A stretch of 64,000 nucleotides of DNA from UBA2357 sp041916775. Its GTDB lineage: Bacteria > Pseudomonadota > Gammaproteobacteria > Burkholderiales > Rhodocyclaceae. A model generated the notes under the pieces. It was not told where the DNA came from and made no database searches. It saw nothing but the letters and a program-made list of their open reading frames with translations. Positions within the stretch are counted from its first letter, which is position 1. Every line of letters begins with the position of its first letter. The DNA lies in NCBI GenBank assembly GCA_041916775.1, contig JAYRYZ010000009.1:1-64000 (forward strand), given 5' to 3'. Shown piece after piece: positions 57,827 through 64,000 of the stretch. A program made the position numbers and the translations under genes.

Positions 57827-57994
57827 GCGCATCCTGCAGGCACTCTCGAGCGTTCGGGAAGAGAAGCCGTCGCGCTTCGGCTGACACCGAAGCCGCGACG
57901 GATCACGCATTGTATGCCCGGCAAGGCCGGCGCTTCAACGACGCGCGCAGCAAAATCGCGCATGCTGCAGGGCGCACCCGGCAACAGGTAGCAC

Positions 57995-60900
57995 TCAGCC
58001 GAGCCACGCGCGCGCATTGCGGAACATGCGCAGCCACGGCGAGGCATCCTCGTCCCCGCCCAGTTCCGCCGGATACCAGCTCATCTGCACCGTGCGGGCG
58101 GTGCGCTCCGGGTGCGGCATCATGATGGTGAAGCGCCCGTCCGCGGTGGTGAAGCCCGTGAGGCCGTCGGGGGAGCCGTTGGGGTTGAAGGGGTAACGCA
58201 TCGTGACCACGCCATGGTTGTCGATGTAGCGCAACGCACCGAGCGCGGCGGCGCGGCTTGCCTCGTCGCGGAACACCGCCCTGCCCTCGCCATGACTGAC
58301 GACGATGGGCATGCGGCTACCCGCCATGCCGGCGAGCAGGATGGAGGGGCTCTCCAGCACTTCGGTCATGACGAATCGCGCCTCGAACTGCTCGCTGCGG
58401 TTGCGCTGGAAGGTGGGCCAGTGCGCGGCTCCCGGGATGATCGGCGCGAGGTGCGCCATCATCTGGCAGCCGTTGCACACGCCCAGCGCGAAGGTGTCGT
58501 CGCGGCCGAAGAAGGTCGCGAAGGCCTCGCGCAGCGCCGGGTTGAACAGGATGGATTTGGCCCAGCCCTGGCCGGCGCCGAGCACATCGCCGTAGGAGAA
58601 GCCGCCGCAGGCGGCGAGACCGTGGAAATCCGCGAGTTTCACCCGGCCGGCCTGCAGATCGGACATGTGCACGTCGAACGGGTCGAAGCCGGCACGCTCG
58701 AAGGCGGCCGCCATCTCGACATGCGAGTTCACCCCCTGCTCGCGTAGCACCGCGACCCTGGGGCGCACGCCGGTGGCGATCATCGGCGCCGCAACGTCCT
58801 CGTCACGGCGGAAACTGAGGCGCAGCGAGAGCCCCGGGTCGGCGGCATCCGCGAGAGCATCGAACTCCTCGCGGGCGCATTCGGCGTCGTCACGTAAGCG
58901 CGCAATCTGGTAGCTGGTCTCGGACCACGTCTGCAAAAGCGTGGCGCGCGGCGCGCTGAACACCAGTCTGGCGTTGCGCCAGAAGCGCAGTTCGTCCTTT
59001 TCGTTGGGTTCGCCGACAAAGTGATAGGCGAGCCCCGCCTCGCGCAGCGGCTCGGTGACGCGCGCGCGGTCCTCGCGGCGGATCTGGATCACCGCGCCGA
59101 GTTCCTCGCTGAAGAGGCCGGCGAAGAGGCGGTCGTTGAGGCGGCCCTTGAGCGTGTCCGGCTTCTTCTCGAGGCCGTCGACATCGTTCATGTACGGGTC
59201 GTAGCACACCGTGTCGAGTAGCACCGACAGGCCGCACTTCGACGCGAAGGCCATCTCGCACAAAGTGGCAAAGAGGCCGCCATCGCTGCGGTCGTGGTAG
59301 GCGAGCAGCACCCCCTCGCGCTTCCACTGCTGGACGAGCGCGAAGAAGCGCGTGAGGCTCGCTGCATCCACATCCGGCGCATGCTCGCCGATCGAGCCAT
59401 GCACCTGGGCGAGCGCCGAGCCGCCGAGGCGGTTGCGCCCCTGGCCGAGGTCGATCAGCAAGAGCTCGGTATCGACACCCTCGGGCAACTGCAACTGCGG
59501 CGTAAGGGTGCGGCGGATGTCACCCACCGGCGCGAACGCGGTGACGATCAGCGACAGCGGCGCGACCACCTGGCGGTCCTCGCCGTTCTCCTGCCACGCG
59601 GTCTTCATCGACAGCGAATCCTTGCCCACCGGGATCGCCAGACCGGCCTCCTGGCAGAACGCAGACACCGCACTCACGGTGTCGAAGAGGCGCGCGCCCT
59701 CGCCGCGGTGGCCGGCGGCCGCCATCCAGTTGGCCGACAGCTTGACGTCACCGAGGCTTGCGATGTCCGCCGCGGCGATGTTGGTGATCGCTTCGCCGAT
59801 CGCGAGCCGCCCCGAGGCGGGGCCGTCCAGACATGCGACCGGGGTGCGCTCGCCCATCGCGAAGGCCTCGCCACGAAAGCCGTGGAAGCTCATCGCGGTG
59901 ACAGCGACATCCGCCACCGGCACCTGCCAGGGGCCGACCATCTGGTCGCGCGCCACAAGCCCACCCACCGAGCGGTCGCCGATCGAGATCAGGAAGCGCT
60001 TGCTCGCCACCGTCGGCAGGCGCAGCACGCGCATGCAGGCTTCGGCGAGGTCGCTGTCGGTGGTGTCGAAGGGCGGCACATGCACCGCACGGCGCGACAC
60101 GTTGCGCGTCATCTTCGGCGGCTTGCCGAGCAGTACCTGCATCTCCATGTCCACCGGCTTGTTGCCGAAGTGGCGGTCGGTGACGGTGAGGTGACCATCG
60201 GCCGTCGCCTCGCCCAGCACCGCGAAGGGGCAGCGCTCGCGCTCGCAGATGGCGCGGAAATCCGCCAGACGCTCCGGCGCGATCGCGAGCACGTAGCGCT
60301 CCTGCGATTCATTGCTCCAGATCTCGCGCGGGCTCATGCCCGGCTCCTCGATATGCACCTCGCGCAGTTCGAAGCGCGCACCCAGCCCGGCCGAATCGGC
60401 GAGCTCGGGCATCGCGTTCGACAGCCCGCCCGCGCCCACGTCGTGGATGGAGAGGATGGGGTTGGCATCGCCCTGCTGCCAGCAGCGGTCGATGACCTCC
60501 TGGCAGCGGCGCTGGATCTCGGGGTTGCCGCGCTGCACCGAGGCGAAGTCGAGGTCGGCGGTGTTGCTGCCGGTGGTCATGCTCGAAGCCGCGCCGCCGC
60601 CCAGGCCGATCAGCATGCCCGGCCCGCCGAGCTGGATCAGCAGCGTGCCCGGCGCGAACTGCAGCTTGTGCGACTGGCTCGCCTCGATGTTGCCGAGGCC
60701 GCCGGCAATCATGATCGGCTTGTGATAGCCGCGCACCTCGCCCATCACCTCCTGCTCGAAGCTACGGAAGTAGCCGGCGAGGTTGGGCCGGCCGAACTCG
60801 TTGTTGAAGGCCGCACCGCCAATCGGGCCCTCGATCATGATGTCCAGTGCCGAAGCGATGCGCTCGGGCTTGCCATACGGCTTCTCCCAAGGCTGGGCCG

Positions 60901-61936
60901 CGCCCGGGATGTTGAGGTTGGACACCGAGAAACCGGTGAGCCCCGCCTTGGGCCGCGAGCCGCGGCCGGTCGCGCCCTCGTCGCGAATCTCGCCACCCGC
61001 GCCGGTCGCAGCGCCCGGGAAGGGCGAGATTGCGGTGGGGTGGTTGTGCGTCTCCACCTTGGCGAGGATGTGGGTGAGTTGGCTGCGGAAGCGCCACTGG
61101 CCGTCGACGTCCGGCTGCAGCATGTCGACCTCGGCGCCCTCGATCACCGAGGCGTTGTCCGAGTACGCCACCACCGTGCCCTGCGGGTGCGCGGCGTGGG
61201 TTTCGCGGATCATACCGAACAGGCTTTTGCCCATCGGCCGCGCATCGATCACCCAGTCGGCGTTGAAGATCTTGTGTCGGCAGTGCTCGGAATTCGCCTG
61301 CGCGAACATCATCAGCTCGACATCGGTGGGGTTGCGCTCGGTGCGGGTGAAGTTCTCGACCAGATAATCGATCTCGTCGTCAGACAGCGCGAGCCCGAGC
61401 GACACGTTCGCTGCCTCCAGCGCCGCGCGCCCGCCCGCGATCACGTCGACATCGGTAAGCGGCTGGGGTGCATAGTGGCGGAACAGCGCCTCCGCCTCGT
61501 CAATCGAGCCGAGCACCGATTCGGTCATGCGGTCGTGCAGGAGCGGCAGCACCGCGGCCCGCTGCGCGGCGCTTAGCCCGCCCTTGACCTCCAGGGAATA
61601 CAGGGTGCCATGCTCGATCCGCAGCACCTTGCCGAAGCCGCACTGGTGGGCGATGTCGGTGGCCTTGGAGGACCATGGCGAGATCGTCCCGAGGCGCGGC
61701 ACCACCAGCACGGCCTCGCCGGCGGGCAGCGCAGGCGTTGCCGGCGTCGCACCGAGCAGCTCCACGAGCCGCGCACGCTCGTCGTCCAGCAACACGTCGG
61801 TGAGCTCGACGAAATACCACTGCTCGGCCACCACCCCCCTCAGCTTGGGCAAAACGCCCAGCAGGTTTGTTTCGAGACGCGCGAGACGTGAGGCGGAAAA
61901 CGCGGCCGCGCCGCGCAGAGTGAGGATTCGGGACAT
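57995..61936 (-). CDS. purL: Phosphoribosylformylglycinamidine synthase
   Basis: A 1313-residue single-chain FGAM synthase (large PurL), the fourth step of purine synthesis, using ATP and glutamine. N-terminal PurS-like domain (about 1-150), linker, two tandem PurM-like halves with ATP sites (e.g. VETHNHPTAISPFPGAATGA, 20 residues, about 293-312; GLGGGAASSM), and a C-terminal class I amidotransferase with the nucleophile Cys in GVCNGCQMMAHL and the His/Glu in MMPHPERTAR. The ATG at 61936 matches the family start MSRILTLRGA. The length fits beta/gammaproteobacterial PurL (about 1295-1350). Confidence 0.98.
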   Translation of the reverse strand: MSRILTLRGAAAFSASRLARLETNLLGVLPKLRGVVAEQWYFVELTDVLLDDERARLVELLGATPATPALPAGEAVLVVPRLGTISPWSSKATDIAHQCGFGKVLRIEHGTLYSLEVKGGLSAAQRAAVLPLLHDRMTESVLGSIDEAEALFRHYAPQPLTDVDVIAGGRAALEAANVSLGLALSDDEIDYLVENFTRTERNPTDVELMMFAQANSEHCRHKIFNADWVIDARPMGKSLFGMIRETHAAHPQGTVVAYSDNASVIEGAEVDMLQPDVDGQWRFRSQLTHILAKVETHNHPTAISPFPGAATGAGGEIRDEGATGRGSRPKAGLTGFSVSNLNIPGAAQPWEKPYGKPERIASALDIMIEGPIGGAAFNNEFGRPNLAGYFRSFEQEVMGEVRGYHKPIMIAGGLGNIEASQSHKLQFAPGTLLIQLGGPGMLIGLGGGAASSMTTGSNTADLDFASVQRGNPEIQRRCQEVIDRCWQQGDANPILSIHDVGAGGLSNAMPELADSAGLGARFELREVHIEEPGMSPREIWSNESQERYVLAIAPERLADFRAICERERCPFAVLGEATADGHLTVTDRHFGNKPVDMEMQVLLGKPPKMTRNVSRRAVHVPPFDTTDSDLAEACMRVLRLPTVASKRFLISIGDRSVGGLVARDQMVGPWQVPVADVAVTAMSFHGFRGEAFAMGERTPVACLDGPASGRLAIGEAITNIAAADIASLGDVKLSANWMAAAGHRGEGARLFDTVSAVSAFCQEAGLAIPVGKDSLSMKTAWQENGEDRQVVAPLSLIVTAFAPVGDIRRTLTPQLQLPEGVDTELLLIDLGQGRNRLGGSALAQVHGSIGEHAPDVDAASLTRFFALVQQWKREGVLLAYHDRSDGGLFATLCEMAFASKCGLSVLLDTVCYDPYMNDVDGLEKKPDTLKGRLNDRLFAGLFSEELGAVIQIRREDRARVTEPLREAGLAYHFVGEPNEKDELRFWRNARLVFSAPRATLLQTWSETSYQIARLRDDAECAREEFDALADAADPGLSLRLSFRRDEDVAAPMIATGVRPRVAVLREQGVNSHVEMAAAFERAGFDPFDVHMSDLQAGRVKLADFHGLAACGGFSYGDVLGAGQGWAKSILFNPALREAFATFFGRDDTFALGVCNGCQMMAHLAPIIPGAAHWPTFQRNRSEQFEARFVMTEVLESPSILLAGMAGSRMPIVVSHGEGRAVFRDEASRAAALGALRYIDNHGVVTMRYPFNPNGSPDGLTGFTTADGRFTIMMPHPERTARTVQMSWYPAELGGDEDASPWLRMFRNARAWLG

Positions 61937-62154
61937 GTCGGGGACCGCAGGCGATTGATGCGAGCGAGGCTCGCGAAAACGGAAGACCGCGATTATACCC
62001 GAGCCGCCGATGCGGCTCCGGGCGATGTGGCTCACTGTCCGCAGAAGCACGCCTGCGTCTCCGGAACTGTCATGGACGAGACCCACCATGACTGTGTCTT
62101 TGCGCATGCCTGCCGCGGTGCTAAGGTTCGCCGCTTCGCCCACCCTCCCCGATC

Positions 62155-63303
62155 ATGGTCAGATTCTTCAACCCCTCGCACGTCTCGGCCGGTTTCATCG
62201 CGGTGCTGGTCGGCTACACCAGCTCGGTGGTGATCGTGTTCCAGGCTGCGTCCGCGGCAGGGGCGACTCCCGAGCAGGTGAGTTCATGGCTGTGGGCGCT
62301 AGGGCTGGGTATGGCGGCAACCTCGATCGGCATGTCGCTTCACTTCCGCGCGCCGGTGCTCACGGCATGGTCCACGCCCGGCGCCGCGCTGCTCGTCACG
62401 GCGCTGGCGGGCGTGCCGATGAGCGACGCGATCGGCGCCTTCCTGTTCTCTTCGGCGCTGATCACGCTGTGCGGCGTGTTCGGTTTGTTCGAAGCGATCA
62501 TGCGGCACGTGCCGCGCGCGCTGGCGGGCGCGATGCTGGCCGGGGTGCTGACGCGCTTCGGCCTCGAGCTCTTTGCCTCGGCCAACGTCGCACCCGCGCT
62601 GGTGCTGACGATGTTCGCCACTTACCTCGCAGGCCGGCGCTGGATTCCGCGCTACGCGGTGCCACTCGCCCTGGTGGTGGGGTTGGCGGTGGCGGGATTC
62701 GGCGGTCGGATAGCGTTCGAGGCGGTCACGCTCGCGTTCGCCACACCCGTGTTCACGATGCCGAGCTTCTCGCTGACGACGCTCATCGGTGTCGGCTTGC
62801 CGCTCTTCATCGTCACCATGGCCTCGCAGAATGTGCCGGGCCTGGCGGTGCTGCGCGCGAACGGATACCAGACGCCCGCATCGCCGATGATCACCGTCAC
62901 CGGCGTAACCGGCCTGGTGCTTGCGCCCTTCGGCGGCTTCGCGTTCAACCTCGCCGCAATCACCGCGGCGATCTGCATGAGCCCCGACGCCGACCCGCAG
63001 GCACAGCGCCGCTACCTCGCCGCGGTGTGGGCGGGCATTTTCTATCTCGTCACCGGCATCCTGGGCGCCACCGTGGCAAGCCTGTTCGCAGCGTTCCCGC
63101 ACGAGTTGGTTGCAAGCATCGCGGGCCTCGCACTCATCGCGACGATCTCCAACAGCCTGGCGGGGGCACTGGCGGAGGAGCGCGGCCGGGATGCAGCCCT
63201 GATCACCTTCCTCGTCACAGCCTCCGGACTCAGCCTGTTCGGCATCGGGAGCGCCTTTTGGGGCCTGGTGCTCGGCCTCGTCGCTGCGCGCACCCTGCGC
63301 TGA
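62155..63303 (+). CDS. benE: BenE-family benzoate/H+ symporter
   Basis: A 382-residue inner-membrane carrier with about 11-12 hydrophobic helices. The BenE family imports benzoate with protons. Markers are SAGFIAVLVGYTSSVVIVFQ (20 residues, about 11-30), TAWSTPGAALLVTAL (about 70-84), FIVTMASQNVPGLAVLRANGY, and FGGFAFNLAAITAAICMSPDA in the second half. No benzoate-degradation gene is adjacent, so substrate is by family only. It diverges from purL with 218 bp between; a GAF protein follows. Confidence 0.88.
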   Translation: MVRFFNPSHVSAGFIAVLVGYTSSVVIVFQAASAAGATPEQVSSWLWALGLGMAATSIGMSLHFRAPVLTAWSTPGAALLVTALAGVPMSDAIGAFLFSSALITLCGVFGLFEAIMRHVPRALAGAMLAGVLTRFGLELFASANVAPALVLTMFATYLAGRRWIPRYAVPLALVVGLAVAGFGGRIAFEAVTLAFATPVFTMPSFSLTTLIGVGLPLFIVTMASQNVPGLAVLRANGYQTPASPMITVTGVTGLVLAPFGGFAFNLAAITAAICMSPDADPQAQRRYLAAVWAGIFYLVTGILGATVASLFAAFPHELVASIAGLALIATISNSLAGALAEERGRDAALITFLVTASGLSLFGIGSAFWGLVLGLVAARTLR

Positions 63304-63463
63304 CGCCCATCGCCTTGCCTGATCGATGTTTCATTTCGAATTTGCGATTTTCTAAATCTTTGAGCACCTTATCGGACTATCTGGGAAATCGGTTAAATTT
63401 CTGCATGCCGGATTGAAGGGACAGCAGGGGTCGACTAGCCTGTTCCAACAATGCTCAACGGAC

Positions 63464-64000
63464 ATGATTGCCATGAACCTGCTCCCCGATGAGGCCCCGG
63501 TTTCCAACGATCAGCGTGCGAACTTTGCACTGCATTGTCATGCTCGCGTACTCGGGATGCTGGCTCAGGGCCGGGCACTGCCGGCGGTCCTCGAGACGAT
63601 CGCGGTCACGATCGAGGAGACCTATCCGACGATGCGGTGCGCCTTTCTCTGCATCGACCCGAGGACCGGGGCCTTGCGTGTGGTGGCGGCCCCGTCGTTG
63701 CCGGACTTCTTCGTGCGCGCAATCGACGATGTCCCGATAGACAGCGACTGGGGCCCCTGCAGCGCGACGGTGCGCTCCGGCAAGCCGGTGGTCGTGCAGG
63801 ACAACGGGTGTGACGCGCGCTGGCCTGAGCATGCCCGCCAAGCCGAGTCGGCAGGATTTCGCGCGTGCTGGTCGAATCCCGTTTCCGATTCGCGAGGGCG
63901 GGTCATCGGCGTGCTCGCGACCTACTACCGGCACCGACATCAACCCGACCCGCAGGAGCGCGCGCTCATCGGGATGGTCGCGGACCTCGCGAGCGTCACC
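63464..64000 (+). CDS. GAF-domain sensor protein, cut by window end
   Basis: An open frame of at least 179 codons without a stop before the window edge. It starts MIAMNLLPDEAPVSNDQRAN, then a GAF domain from about residue 30: LAQGRALPAVLETIAVTIEE, MRCAFLCIDPRTGALRVVAA, DSDWGPCSATVRSGKPVVVQ, then GFRACWSNPVSDSRGRVIGV and ATYY, the usual end of the fold. The GPCS and DARWPEHA motifs are typical of GAF domains at the front of diguanylate cyclases, EAL proteins or histidine kinases; the output domain lies beyond the window. The start may instead be the second Met (63473). The 160-bp AT-rich gap before it holds no clear promoter. Confidence 0.8.
   Translation, partial: MIAMNLLPDEAPVSNDQRANFALHCHARVLGMLAQGRALPAVLETIAVTIEETYPTMRCAFLCIDPRTGALRVVAAPSLPDFFVRAIDDVPIDSDWGPCSATVRSGKPVVVQDNGCDARWPEHARQAESAGFRACWSNPVSDSRGRVIGVLATYYRHRHQPDPQERALIGMVADLASVT

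Overview
The window is high-GC chromosomal DNA from a betaproteobacterium, most likely of the Azoarcus/Thauera/Aromatoleum group (Rhodocyclales). This is inferred from gene content and order: a phasin, a BenE benzoate carrier, and a contiguous sdhCDAB-sdhE-gltA-odhA-odhB-lpdA block next to mdh. No rRNA operon, CRISPR array, complete insertion sequence or prophage was seen. Almost all of the DNA is core-genome material, with short intergenic regions and many overlapping start/stop codons.

Layout. 1-7 kb: purine genes guaB-guaA; a DUF4124 protein; ratA-rnfH diverging from smpB; selO. 7-12.5 kb: two orphan Dpp-type ABC permeases, fabI, an HPP/CBS membrane protein and a secreted dienelactone-hydrolase-like protein. 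12.8-20.6 kb: envelope and cytoplasmic chaperones (ppiD, clpB), a DMT-family exporter, an rRNA methyltransferase and a PHB phasin. 20.7-26.3 kb: a molybdenum-cofactor operon (mobB-moeA-moaD-moaE), a DinG/YoaA helicase and zapE. 26.4-39 kb: TCA-cycle block, all on the minus strand from gntR down to lpdA, with mdh diverging from gntR. 39-43.8 kb: a CitE-like CoA lyase and two second-messenger proteins (class III cyclase-FHA; 4xCBS-PAS-GGDEF-EAL). 43.9-46.4 kb: a double-module SagB-type nitroreductase diverging from a NafY/NifX-like FeMo-cofactor protein. 46.5-49.2 kb: acnB. 49.5-51.2 kb: a three-tRNA operon (Pro, Arg, His) and a membrane-anchored protein of unknown function. 51.2-56.1 kb: isochorismatase-like hydrolase, acetoacetyl-CoA synthetase, thioesterase and ETF-ubiquinone oxidoreductase. 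56.1-58 kb: a copper-handling operon (DUF2946, PCu(A)C chaperone, Crp-type regulator). 58-64 kb: purL, benE and a GAF-domain protein cut by the window edge.

The most informative signals are regulatory. (1) A 30-bp dyad in the gntR-mdh intergenic region has a near-identical core inside the distant acnB promoter, pointing to a GntR/UTRA regulator that links TCA-cycle genes. (2) A 22-bp palindrome overlaps the -10 element upstream of ETF-QO, between it and the thioesterase. (3) A TGT-N10-ACA element followed by a GG-N10-GC sigma-54 signature lies upstream of the NafY-like gene, suggesting NifA-type control although no nitrogenase gene is present here. (4) SdhE has Ala in place of the Gly of its RGxxE motif. 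Starts were chosen by family alignment from memory, visible Shine-Dalgarno sequences and overlap with the preceding gene. No database search was run.
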